From the NCBI GenBank assembly GCA_037953625.1, contig CM075650.1:120201706-120265705 (forward strand): 64,000 nucleotides of DNA, in the 5' to 3' direction. The position numbers and the translations under genes are program-made. Shown in pieces: positions 58,301 to 61,640 of the stretch. The stretch's first letter is position 1. Each line of letters starts with the position of its first letter. The stretch is from Crotalaria pallida (taxonomy: Eukaryota > Streptophyta > Magnoliopsida > Fabales > Fabaceae). Below the pieces are notes generated by a model. The model saw nothing but the letters and a program-made list of their open reading frames with translations, was not told the origin of the DNA and searched no databases.

Positions 58301-60636
58301 TCTATATGATAAGCATAAGAAAATTGCATAAAATCTCCAAAGCCTGGAGAAAATTAATAAGTTAAACAATGATATTTTATTAAGACTTATTAAAGTATGT
58401 GATAGTTATGAATTTTTATTAAAAATTCAAAAACTCCAAAGCAGGTGGGAAGGGGATGTAATGTTATTATTCAATGAAATTGTTCACAACAAGCCAAAAC
58501 ATCAAATAGAGAAGAAAAAATCGATAAGAGATAAGACAAAAACATCAAATTAAGGTGAATCATTACCATGGTACCACTATATTACAATTTTTTATATTTA
58601 GTATTAGGCCATTGATCCAAGTTCTTGTTAATCGGAGAGTGTGAATTAATCTTGTTTTATTAATGGGATTAGGTGAACAACGATATAAATGGTTTGACAC
58701 CACATCTTAACCCAAAACCTTAAGGCATTAGGTTCATGAGTCTTTCCACTTATATGTTGTTCAACTTTCTATGTTCTAGTCAATGTGGGACTAGTTTATT
58801 TTATCTCTCTCAACACACTACAGCAGTGAGTCAAATAGAATTTTTTTTCTCAAGCAGAGCAGCAGATGCCCACACAAGAAACCACTGAACAAAATCAAGG
58901 ATATGAGAAGATGGGATGTGATAGCCAAAGGAAAACAGAGGAAAGTACCGCGGTTGGGACTTGTGCACCCACATGTACCAGACATGTGTACCTTTTTTTT
59001 TTTTTTGTTAAACTGGACCAGTACATGCCTAGACCTTTTTTAAGCGTACCTGTACCCGATACTTACAAGGTACATGTCCAGCTCCACATGTCTCACGGTC
59101 ATACCCATGCTTCATAGCTTATGACTATTTGCCATTAGTAACAAACATTTCCATTCCTAAAACAAGTGATGTTTTATAACATCTAGGCAGACCCATTGTG
59201 AAGATTGATTAAATGTCAGCATTACATTCTAAATGCATATAGAACTAGGGTTCTAAATTGGCTAGGAAACCAACCAATAGATGCCAATGGATGGTTCCAT
59301 TGACCATCCAAATGCTGGTTTAGCAGCTAAGGGATACATGAAAATTTAGGCATAGATACGCTGGTTGCTAACATGGTGTCGATTTGTCTCTTTATTGCCA
59401 TGGCTATTATCCAACACTACCATCTTCATCACCTTGGCATCAAAAATGCCTTCTAGCAAGAGGAAACTAATCATGTAATTATGGATATACTGACATTGTG
59501 TGGTCTGAATTAGACATAAAATTCAGCATAGTACAAGTCTGCCTACTGTCTAATTACAAATGCATCAAAGACTGTGTCTTTACTAAACTTGAAATTACAA
59601 GATGAAAATATAAAAAAATACAAATATAAAAAAATACAAATAAAAAAAAATCCAGAATATAGGACTAGTAACACAAACTAAATGCCGAGACAAGTAAAGG
59701 TAAGTCCATTTTAAGATGGTACACCACCCAGAAGAGAAGGAAAAAATTAAGACGAATCAAGAATTTATATAACAAAAACAAGATCCTGCAATGCATTACC
59801 AAACTACGCTAACAAGCCCTGCCGTTGTATTACTGTAATGAGATTTGAGTTGGAAATATATGCCAAGCTTGACTCCTAACATGACCAACCAAAGCTCAAA
59901 CAAAACAAAACTTAGCTCCAGTCACCTCAGCTTGGTTTCAACTTTCCCATATAAGGTGCAACAAATTCTCACTACATACAAACCTCAAACACTAAGAATC
60001 ATCTCTAACATAAAAGAGTTAAGAACATCCCTAAAAGTCTAAAACCATTTTCACTTTTAACAAAGTCATGCAATGCAATTGAGCATATACATGTTCACTT
60101 CAACCTTATCACACCAACAAATTTCACTTCTGTCCCCAAAAGTCAGCTCAGTTGGCAAAGCTGTGAGACATTAATCGGTGAGACATTAATCGCAAGCACC
60201 TCGGTTCAAAGTTCAAACCTAGCAGCTGTACATTCCCCACCTCTTTTTCTTAAAAAAATCTCTATTAAAAAACAATTTCACTTCTAGAAGCACCCCATTG
60301 ACAGAATTATAGAGCATTAACAAAATTCATAATCCAGATCTCAAATTAGAAACAAGGACAAATCCACATCAGAATCAAAATTCAGGAACCAATTCTCAAT
60401 CCAAAATCTAAAAAACCGAAGCACTTACAGATCCTGGCGACGTTAGGGTCCTCAGATTGAATCTCATCGGCGGCCTGCAAGATCAAATCGATGTTGGATG
60501 TTTGAGCGAGCGAAGACGGAACAGCTCCGGCGATCCCGCTGGGGGTCCTGGCATGACCCTGGCCGGCATGACGAAGCTGCTCTCTCTTGAGCGTCGCGCG
60601 AACCAGCCTCTCCCAGTTGTCACGAACCCTAGCCAT
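7360..60636 (-). CDS. CALS9: Callose synthase, CALS9/GSL10 type, 51 exons, 1904 residues
   Basis: This enzyme makes callose (1,3-beta-glucan) from UDP-glucose at the plasma membrane. It belongs to the glucan-synthase-like family (GT48); Arabidopsis GSL10 is needed for pollen mitosis. I placed 51 exons whose lengths sum to 5715 bases and stay in frame throughout (1904 residues; Arabidopsis CALS9 is about 1890). The start is the ATG at 60636, whose MARVRDNWERLVRATLKREQ matches the CALS9 N-terminus rather than CALS10. The stop is TAA at 7362-7360 after GNKANVEA. Order: N-terminal Vta1-like region, FKS1 domain 1 (about 320-440), six-helix membrane block, large cytosolic glucan-synthase domain, C-terminal multi-helix block. 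No frameshift or stop interrupts it, so it is probably functional. About 89% of the locus is intron, much of it transposons. Exon coordinates are in the six block entries; a few ends could shift by some bases. Confidence 0.95.
8963..10179. other. Intron 47, with LTR-like segment
   Basis: At about 9400-9640 a segment ATAAATACTTAGCCCAATTA... followed by TTGTATTAGTGTAACG and AACACCATTTCTCC looks like an LTR promoter/terminator region, probably a solo LTR in plus orientation, but no partner copy defines its ends. The rest of the intron shows nothing recognisable. Confidence 0.35.
10283..10949. other. Intron 46, with possible LTR remnant
   Basis: Around 10640-10830, AT-rich sequence with GTATATATAAATATC and CACTCGAGCATCC resembles an LTR core. 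No coding remnant or paired repeat is seen. Confidence 0.25.
12914..14327 (-). mobile_element. Non-autonomous LTR retrotransposon in intron 39, about 1.4 kb
   Basis: Two direct repeats of about 271-275 bp, 12914-13184 and 14053-14327, both beginning TGTTGAATT and ending ATTTTAAC(A/G), flank an 868-bp interior. On the minus strand a tRNA-iMet primer binding site TGGTATCAGAGC (plus positions 14041-14052) abuts the 5' LTR. A purine tract GAGGGGGAG abuts the 3' LTR (13185-13193). Flanks CTAAT (12909-12913) and TTAAT (14328-14332) are a 4/5-matching target duplication. The interior lacks gag-pol and has an imperfect ~60-bp repeat (GAATGACCATCAGTGGGA type, 13400-13560). The LTRs differ at several sites, so this is an older insertion that needed proteins supplied in trans. 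Confidence 0.85.
13380..13580. repeat. Imperfect ~60-bp tandem repeat inside the LTR element
   Basis: Three or more related units share a GCACCACC(A/G)GAATGA core, then CCATCAGTGGGA or a variant, then GATATGATTC or a variant (at about 13398, 13468 and 13528). It lies in the interior of the non-autonomous LTR element and has no visible coding sense. Confidence 0.6.
14825..15155. mobile_element. Fold-back/MITE-like element with long inverted repeats
   Basis: The left arm (about 14832-14960: TTGGTCC..., CCCCTAATCTTTTTTTAATC, TGATTTGGTCCCTAATGTTA) returns in reverse complement in the right arm (about 15045-15150: TAATGTTAGGGACAAAC, AAAAAAAGATGAGGGACCA). Arms of about 110 bp are separated by about 85 bp. 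There is no coding content. Many plant MULE-derived MITEs carry this 'GGTCCCTCATCTTTTTT' style arm; the exact target duplication is not clear. Confidence 0.7.
16196..16512 (-). mobile_element. TRIM-like element in intron 37
   Basis: Short direct repeats (about 16200-16315 and 16406-16510) share AAGC(A/T)(A/-)GCTCATA(A/G)G, GGACAATTGCCCAAG or its variant, ATAAGTGGCTCTT(T/G)GCTCATAT and CAACCAATGT or its variant. Between them on the minus strand is TGGTATCAAAG next to the right repeat, a primer-binding-site-like motif, and CACCCCTCTCA (a purine tract in reverse) next to the left repeat. The total is only about 310 bp, fitting terminal-repeat retrotransposons in miniature. Confidence 0.65.
17138..18024. 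other. Intron 35, nothing recognised
   Basis: AT-rich sequence without coding resemblance or paired repeats. Confidence 0.5.
18140..19026. other. Intron 34, nothing recognised
   Basis: Contains an A-rich run near 18190-18215. No element borders could be found. Confidence 0.5.
19470..19715 (+). mobile_element. TRIM-like fragment in intron 32
   Basis: A plus-strand primer-binding-like GGTATCAGAGCCC (19480-19492) is followed about 75 bp later by a purine tract TTAGGGGGTG and then an LTR-like start TGTTTTAACTTTT (about 19570). The LTR-like part continues through AGTCCCACATTGGTTG to ATTCTAATACGAC. The left LTR is reduced to a few bases. This is the usual order of a TRIM: LTR, primer site, short interior, purine tract, LTR. 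Confidence 0.55.
22744..23070 (-). mobile_element. TRIM with 109-bp LTRs
   Basis: Repeat 22744-22852 (TGTTAAGTTTCC ... CCCAACA) and repeat 22962-23070 (TGTTCAAGTTCC ... CCATCA) are both 109 bp, begin TG and end CA. They share CATCTCA(G/A)AACCAAT, TATTTAAACCA(T/C)ACCACAGA and (A/T)ACTTA(T/C)TTCCCA. Between them, next to the right repeat, the minus strand has TGGTATCAAAAT, a primer-binding-site-like start. The interior is 109 bp and non-coding. Confidence 0.75.
23108..23260 (+). repeat. LTR/TRIM-like segment with an inverted copy in intron 1
   Basis: TGCCCCACATTGACTAGAAC, then TAAGTGGAAAGACCCATAAA, then CTTAAGGTTTTGGGTCAAGA. The reverse complement of these phrases, in order, occurs at 58660-58800. 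The two copies are about 35 kb apart in opposite orientation. Confidence 0.7.
23400..23900 (+). pseudogene. Ty1-copia reverse transcriptase scrap
   Basis: Broken plus-strand phrases match the copia RT order: GQIYSFGLDF, RVAKIAFVLPFAYS, then HQLNIKNAFLHMILPKEF (consensus HQLDxKNAFLHG), followed by a stretch like SPRAWF/HSVF positions. Stops and frame changes are frequent. No LTRs can be paired with it. Confidence 0.55.
24666..24716. repeat. (AT)n(GATA)n microsatellite
   Basis: About 13 AT repeats run directly into about seven GATA repeats in intron 27. Confidence 0.95.
26713..27589 (-). mobile_element. 5'-truncated RTE-type LINE with 18-bp target-site duplication
   Basis: An 841-bp insertion (26731-27571) in intron 23 is flanked by perfect 18-bp copies of TTTAACATATCTGTAACA (26713-26730 and 27572-27589). 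On the minus strand it encodes the C-terminal part of an RTE LINE protein (27154-26756): YGTECWA, EMRMLRWMSGHTRQDRIRNE, VGVAPIVEKMVESRLRWFGH, WHRLIHVADPT. It ends in the family's 3' tail and a (TTG)n run at 26731-26740. Upstream of 27154 the coding match is lost. Reverse transcriptase itself is missing, so the copy is dead, but the clean duplication suggests a fairly recent insertion. Confidence 0.88.
27500..27566. repeat. Short duplicated phrase at the 5' end of the LINE copy
   Basis: CTATGCAGCATACACC(G/A)CATAGG occurs twice in about 60 bp, at about 27507 and 27541. It lies at the truncated 5' end of the LINE copy. Confidence 0.7.
27628..27932 (-). mobile_element. Solo LTR of the young copia family, TSD TTAAA
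   Basis: A 305-bp segment TATAAGAGTG ... ACTCTATTA matches both LTRs of the full element (35917-36219 and 40866-41168) with a handful of differences (for example CTAAGAGGG for CTGAGAGGG, TAGAAGAG for TAGAAAAG, ATACAGTAAC for ATACAATAAC) and a longer GA-rich run. TTAAA stands on both sides (27623-27627 and 27933-27937). It is the product of LTR-LTR recombination after a full insertion. Confidence 0.93.
28017..28850 (+). pseudogene. RTE-type LINE reverse transcriptase, broken
   Basis: Plus-strand phrases follow RTE reverse transcriptase order: PIEVWKILEEHGITWLTKLF, DDWRRSILTPIYKNK, RDYTNYRGV, then VIEQRFRQETHVTENQF, DLHMVFIDFHKAYDKVPRE (the first catalytic Asp block), HLGSTLSPYLFTLVLDVL, and a frame-shifted FPDDIAVIGDSREE (the F-A/P-D-D box). 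A short duplicated YRGVK segment at about 28250-28305 and several stops show decay. It is opposite in strand to the LINE copy at 26731-27571, so it is a separate insertion. Confidence 0.8.
29260..30605 (+). pseudogene. Ty1-copia pol fragment in intron 23 (integrase and RT pieces)
   Basis: Broken phrases in copia order: SLWHFRLGHPHED (integrase zinc-binding start, about 29305), VLWGHQ (IDLWG position), then at about 30470-30600 TWEVVERQRGNRLKGCRWIY and DRYKARLEK, the start of copia reverse transcriptase (consensus KAVGCKWIYKVK). Many stops and deletions. No matching LTR pair is evident. Confidence 0.6.
32220..32497. mobile_element. Stowaway-like MITE (Tc1/mariner type) inside element B
   Basis: A 274-bp insert (32222-32495) has inverted ends CTCCCTCTGGTCCTATTTAT and, on the other side, its near reverse complement ATAAATAGGACCGGAGGGAG. 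It is flanked by the TA dinucleotide on both sides (32220-32221, 32496-32497). Removing it joins the integrase frame from NKNDT to LFCEAC. The CTCCCTC(C/T) terminus and TA duplication are the marks of Stowaway MITEs mobilised by mariner-like transposases. It has no coding content. Confidence 0.93.
34682..34903 (+). repeat. 111-bp in-frame tandem duplication in copia RNase H
   Basis: The block starting CCTCTCAGTTTGTTTGCCTA occurs at 34682 and 34793, period 111 bp (37 codons). It duplicates LSLFAYCDxDWASDPDD and SGSxVYLGSNLVS. The first catalytic RNase H Asp block is therefore present twice, with Val in one copy (CDVDW) and Ala in the other (CDADW). The copies differ at about eight bases. Confidence 0.92.
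35403..35637 (+). repeat. 3' LTR-like segment of element B
   Basis: Follows the purine tract GAGGGGAC. Begins TATTAGATAAAATTATG, contains a TATA box (TATAAATAGG, about 35481), and ends in a long (CT)n tract and TCTCACA. A similar purine tract and TATTAGAT stand 40 bp upstream (35355-35370), a small duplication of the junction. Confidence 0.6.
35552..35621. repeat. (CT)n microsatellite
   Basis: A long pure CT run within the U5-like part of element B's LTR. Confidence 0.95.
35917..36219 (-). repeat. 3' LTR of element A
   Basis: On the element strand it runs from TAATAGAGTATAGG to CACTCTTATA. A TATA box (CTATAAATAG) lies at 36046-36055, followed by the (CTCTCT)-rich U5. The gag-pol stop codon TAA is its first three bases (36219-36217). 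It differs from the 5' LTR at one position in the GA-rich run. Confidence 0.95.
36217..40848 (-). CDS. Copia gag-pol polyprotein of element A, 1543 residues, intact
   Basis: Single open frame from the ATG at 40848, 9 bases inside the primer binding site, to TAA at 36219-36217. Gag (from LTETNFLAWKQF) ends with a zinc knuckle CTLCQRFGHDISYC at about residue 302. Protease active site is YPDSGATHHV (Asp about 435). Integrase has WHCRLGHPHED and CSACC zinc residues (about 605-655), catalytic VDLWG (about 670), QSDNGGEF (about 731) and VERKHRH (about 766). RT has the YVDDII box at about 1216; RNase H has CDADWA, STEAEY and FCDNLS (about 1384-1460), and the frame ends with ADVLTKPLS (about 1508). 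All catalytic residues are present. Length is normal for copia. Particles would form in the cytoplasm and cDNA would integrate in the nucleus. Confidence 0.97.
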   Translation of the reverse strand: MADPGSGDVSGSGGAVHAPPITVVPPSLPISLPPTSYKLTETNFLAWKQFVVSVLRASHLLHFINEIPVIPPEFLSDEDRAHCRINPAFAKWEETDQTIFSWLLNSISDSMRLRFLSSQQSWHLWDQIVSHCHAHTKARSRQLRSELRSVSKGNLSIEEYFLKIKSIVDALDSVGTPITHAEHVDSILEGLPEEYNPAVVAIESHLEPYSIQDLRSLLLVFENRLAQASRKAHSDAMSVNVVESNTGNHSPSVSSKLSETSVNQVSVGRGMSNAPFNRGGRGGRRSGRGGRGGGRGRGNGHYCTLCQRFGHDISYCYYNKDEDDSNPNSYIPLPHNSNSSAYGSHQYNSYGYGAQHVPFNAPTPRPYLPPPGSHFQPRNFPPQNYRSPASYAGAGLLPTPQYGYGPNHHYAHPSAPYAMAAVASQPAPQLNWYPDSGATHHVTSDAAQIHQPVEQHSFEHIFMGNGHPVPISKCGNSSFQSPEATNTCLSFNNLLLVPNITKNLMSVSKFSKDNHCYFEFHPNFCVVKSQASNQVLLKGTVTPEGLYSFPPLQASSAPLCHSTVFPTSSMLHCNSEFPIVNSSSSLSCNSTSNSGSMLCKPSNYLLWHCRLGHPHEDVVKSVLKTCKIPLINKTVFDTCSACCVSKSSRLHSPPSQHTYSHPFDLLYVDLWGPAPLFSNSGFKYYLSVVDAYSKYTWIFLLRQKSDTLTLFKQFQSYVSTQFSTKIKAVQSDNGGEFRPFTKFLHDQGIVHRLTCPHTSHQNGSVERKHRHIVETGLALLAKGSIPMHFWDHAFSSAVYLINRMPSPANHFKVPYTTLFGHSPNYNELKVFGCGCYPYLRPYNQHKLQFRSATCVFLGYSTAHKGYKCLASDGRIYISKDVVFDEFLFPFATAQFQHSSPTSASSDIFNTDPLSFTIPPTLSGSSISSGFSSFSSVSPSSGPATAPSPQGSSPVQSSSSSSEGSAPISVPQPSASDQSTTSSSSSSLPSPINIHPQNSHPMQTRAKSGISKVLYPSLHLTQCEPSSVKEALANPDWRKAMEAEYTALVNNNTWSLVPLPEGRKPIGVKWVWRIKENPDGSIQKLKARVVGKGFNQKPGFDYSETFSPVVKPITVRIILTLALTNKWNLRQLDVNNAFLNGVLNEEVYMRQPPGFEHEDKSLVCKLHKSLYGLKQAPRQWFEKLKGTLMSFGFKVSRCDNSLFYYITPTVTVFLLVYVDDIIVTGSNPTFINNLVLKLNTSFALKDLGELDYFLGIQVVKLPGGGLMLSQSKYIKDLLVKANMSDAKGIASPMAGSCRLTKDSGSPLTDPTLYRSIVGALQYATISRPEISFSVNKVCQYLAKPLDTHWAAVKRILRYLKGTLHHGLVLKPAATGPLTLTGFCDADWATDIDDRRSVSGAALFVGPNLVTWWSKKQNTVSRSSTEAEYRSLALASTDLMWVKSLLTELHIPYKTPVIFCDNLSTVALAHNPVLHAKTKHIALDLFFLREQVQSKLLAVQHLSSEFQIADVLTKPLSTTRFEDLRQKLRILNRADYQPALNLRGV
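40866..41168 (-). repeat. 5' LTR of element A (promoter-bearing)
   Basis: 303 bp, TATAAGAGTG ... CTCTATTA on the plus strand. The TATA box CTATAAATAG is at 40995-41004 on the minus strand, and the CT-rich U5 lies next to the primer binding site. It would drive gag-pol transcription in the sense direction of the callose synthase. Confidence 0.95.
42286..43556. other. Intron 20, with microsatellite and LTR-like segment
   Basis: A (GT)n run lies at 42764-42785. At about 43140-43440, ATAGTAGTTAGGAATTACTC ... GTCTATATACCTAGGCACTC ... CTTGTAATTAGAGCTCTGG has LTR-like order (promoter, terminator, then an AGAGCTCTGGTA-type start), but no second copy. Borders uncertain. Confidence 0.35.
44108..44770 (+). 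pseudogene. Copia scrap: LTR followed by RT fragment
   Basis: An LTR-like segment (about 44108-44315: TAAGAGTAGTAG, TATAAATAGAAC, (CT)n, ACTCTTTTA) is followed about 120 bp later by copia RT in plus orientation: PRAWFEKLAGTLSSLG, CDHSLFVHATS, LCYVDDIIITG, FALKDLGALDYFLGIEIKKL. It then breaks at 44729 and dissolves into CT repeats. RT is closest to that of element B. Everything between LTR and RT (gag, protease, integrase) is deleted. Confidence 0.75.
45225..45468 (+). repeat. LTR-like segment
   Basis: Starts TATTAGGATATGTAAC, contains CCAGCTGTCTTATT and TATAAATAGTAAC, and ends in (CT)n, a C14 run and TTCTCATATTA. Layout and start resemble the copia LTRs elsewhere in the window; probably a solo LTR. 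Confidence 0.5.
45728..45786. repeat. (ATT)n microsatellite
   Basis: About 19 uninterrupted ATT repeats in intron 19. Confidence 0.95.
46345..46390. repeat. (TG)n microsatellite next to a GC splice donor
   Basis: About 22 TG repeats on the plus strand, so CA repeats in the transcript, starting roughly 17 nt into intron 18 after its GC donor. Confidence 0.95.
47941..48119 (-). mobile_element. tRNA-derived SINE with AAATAAA target duplication
   Basis: The insert is 47948-48112 in intron 15. The minus strand carries a pol III A box (GGTGCAACGATAAGG region) and B box (GGGTTCGAAT), then GCGGGGGTAAGGCTGCATAC and CTACCCTCC, the body of a widespread angiosperm SINE. AAATAAA flanks both sides (47941-47947 and 48113-48119). 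Confidence 0.88.
49709..50640 (-). mobile_element. Internally deleted copia element E
   Basis: On the minus strand, from right to left: a primer binding site TGGTATCAGTTAG (about 50614-50626) next to an LTR-start-like TGTAAAGAGA, a gag N-terminus beginning MASVPPISTIPPAVAQTLNP (ATG at about 50588), then a large deletion. After that comes the RNase H end (IYCDNSSTVVMVHNPVL, DLYFVRERVKQKALLAQHVP, ILTKPFSQLKFEDLKPKLR) and a 3' LTR (about 49709-50003) after the purine tract ACTGGGGTG. Protease, integrase and RT are gone. Such short elements can still move in trans if both LTRs are sound, but the right LTR here is scarcely recognisable. Confidence 0.75.
50956..51167 (+). repeat. LTR-like segment (solo or 3' LTR remnant)
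   Basis: Preceded by a purine tract CAAGGGGGAA. Starts TATTATTATAGC, contains CCAGCTGTCTTAACC and ends in (CT)n and TCAGTTTCTAA. Similar layout to the LTRs at 45225 and 52199. Confidence 0.55.
51168..51215 (-). mobile_element. SINE 5' end scrap
   Basis: On the minus strand GAGGGTGAGCCTCGGGCAATGGTAAATTGG resembles the 5' end and A box of the SINE at 47948-48112. The rest of the SINE is absent where the LTR-like segment begins. Confidence 0.45.
51773..53215. other. Intron 10 with a copia 3' LTR
   Basis: Apart from the LTR at 52199-52402 nothing is recognisable; there is no coding remnant. Confidence 0.5.
52199..52402 (+). repeat. Copia LTR with a short internal remnant
   Basis: The purine tract TCTAGGGGGAA (52188-52198) precedes TATTAGAATGTAG. 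A TATA box CTATAAATAGAAAC lies at about 52289, then (CT)n, and the segment ends TTTCTAACA. Start and end are near-inverted (TATTAGAA and TTCTAACA). Only about 60 bp of interior remain to the left. Confidence 0.65.
53766..54092 (-). mobile_element. TRIM in intron 9
   Basis: Direct repeats of about 110-120 bp (53766-53885 and 53982-54092) share TTATTAATGTG(G/A)TTGGG, CCTAACTCATCC(A/C)AAA, GGGTGAGGGTTGCTCA and GGTCATTGCCCATCC. Between them the minus strand shows TGGTATCGGAGC (primer site, 53970-53981) beside the right repeat, and TGAGGGGGGTG (purine tract) beside the left repeat. The interior is about 96 bp. Confidence 0.82.
55513..55776 (-). mobile_element. TRIM in intron 6
   Basis: Repeats of about 72 bp (55513-55584 and 55705-55776) share ACCATCTCT, TAAAG(T/-)(T/-)TAG or its variant, TGAATG(G/C)T and TATATCTAACA. 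The minus strand has TGATATTAGAACC (primer-site-like, next to the right repeat) and CTTGGGGTG (purine tract, next to the left repeat). The interior is about 120 bp. Confidence 0.72.
58660..58830 (-). repeat. LTR/TRIM-like segment, inverted copy of 23108-23260
   Basis: Plus-strand phrases TTTGACACCACATCTTAACC, CCTTAAGGCATTAGGTTCAT, TCTTTCCACTTATATGTTG and TTCTAGTCAATGTGGGACTA are the reverse complement, in order, of the intron 27 copy. It is probably a solo LTR of a short element. Confidence 0.7.
60130..60260 (+). mobile_element. tRNA-derived SINE-like segment
   Basis: Has a pol III A-box-like AGCTCAGTTGGCAAAGCTGT and, about 45 bp later, a B-box-like GGTTCAAAGTTCAAACC. Inside, GTGAGACATTAATCG is repeated twice in tandem. 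It ends in CTTTTTCTT. No target duplication is evident. Confidence 0.5.
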
Positions 60637-60960
60637 GGCGGCAGCGCGTGAGCGAGTGAGGGAGAGTGCTTCCTTTTTTGAGCGGTTACAATTTCAGAAC
60701 TCGATGTGTTGGGTTGTGTTGTGTTGTGCTGTGTGGTGTGAGAAGAAATGAAACAGAATAGACCGCGAGTTGGACCGGACGCGGAAGAGGGGTTTAAGGG
60801 TATCTTAAGAAGTAAGGTTGAATTAAAAGGAAGAAACGCGGATCGAGGGCAAATGGCAACGTAGGAAGTGCGTAGTTTCTTTACTTTTTTGGCTTTGGTA
60901 TTTTCGTTTGAAATAAAGTTGGACTCGTTTGGACAAGGAAATCCTAATGTTTTATTTTTT
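60637..60960 (-). promoter_or_regulatory. CALS9: Upstream region of the callose synthase gene
   Basis: Sequence upstream of the ATG at 60636 is more GC-rich than its surroundings for about 250 bases (CGCGAGTTGGACCGGACGCGG near 60765), as expected for a 5' UTR and core promoter of a broadly expressed gene. I see no clear TATA box. Further upstream the sequence turns strongly AT-rich. Confidence 0.4.
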
Positions 60961-61620
60961 TTTAAATTTCTATCCACACCAAAAAAAATATTATTTATAC
61001 TCAACACATTTAAAAATTTTGTATAAACTACCAAAAATACTCCTTCATACAAACAATTTTTTAATTTTATTTTTATTTTTTCTACTTTAACTCCATACAC
61101 TCAATTTTTATCTTTTTTTTTTTACTTTTACTTTTACTTCATACACTCAAATACCTTTATATATTGTTTCATATCTTCTTCTTCCATCATCTTCTCATCT
61201 TCTACTCATCTTCTTATAAACCTCTCATAAACCCTCCACTCAAATTTAGAAACCCTTCCAAAAAAATTTAAAAAAATCATCATATAGTATACAAAGTAAT
61301 TTTTTCCTTTCATCTCTTCCTCGTTTGTTGATTACTTTATTTGATTTATTATAATCAATCGGACGTTTTTTTTTGTTGGATACGTAATCGGCGGTTAAAC
61401 AAATTGATCGGCAAAGGCATATGATTGGTAAGATAAGCCGATCGGTAAGGGAATCCGATCAAATGACATATACAATCGGTTAGTGTAACCGATCGATGAG
61501 CGAAACCGATCGATTAGTGGAACCGATCGGATAACGTGGACGAACATTATCCGGTGCAAAAAATATTTAAAAAAATTGGGTTTTTACATGATTTAAAACT
61601 TATATTATATATTGTTTTTC
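60961..61620. other. Intergenic, AT-rich, with a repeated CGATCGG phrase
   Basis: No gene is seen. From about 61380 to 61545 the phrases AATCGGCGG, GATCGGCAA, CCGATCGGTAA, CCGATCAAA, AATCGGTTAG, CCGATCGATGAG and CCGATCGGATAA recur every 12-25 bases, a clustered degenerate repeat just upstream of the MULE pseudogene. Confidence 0.5.
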
Positions 61621-61640
61621 TTATCCAGGTTATTCCCAAA

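Larger units (their letters stand above)
57405..60428. other. CALS9: Intron 1 (3.0 kb)
   Basis: Holds a C17 run at about 57732-57748, an inverted copy of the 23108-23260 repeat (58660-58830), AT microsatellites around 58210-58300, and a SINE-like segment (60130-60260). No coding remnant is seen. Long first introns near the start codon often carry regulatory sequence, but nothing here shows it. Confidence 0.55.
55967..60636 (-). other. CALS9: CALS9 exons 1-6 (residues 1-277), cytosolic N-terminus
   Basis: Exons: 60429-60636, 57307-57404, 57018-57181, 56661-56784, 56221-56331, 55967-56092. Exon 1 ends after ADEIQSEDPNVARI; exon 2 carries GRGVLQFKTGLMSVIK; exon 3 RHRDIENLWEFY; exon 4 MKKVIATLRALVEVMEALS; exon 5 AELTPYNIVPLEAPS; exon 6 GQRDADMFDLLES. 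These cover the Vta1-like region and linker known from GSL proteins. For exon 4 the acceptor at 56786-56785 (CTAG) is chosen because the alternative AG four bases downstream would bring an in-frame stop. Confidence 0.93.

Noticed and set aside
60483..61100. 205-codon minus-strand frame covering the callose synthase start
   Set aside because: It overlaps exon 1 in another frame, contains long Lys/Asn-rich stretches from AT-rich DNA, and matches nothing; a chance frame across the promoter.
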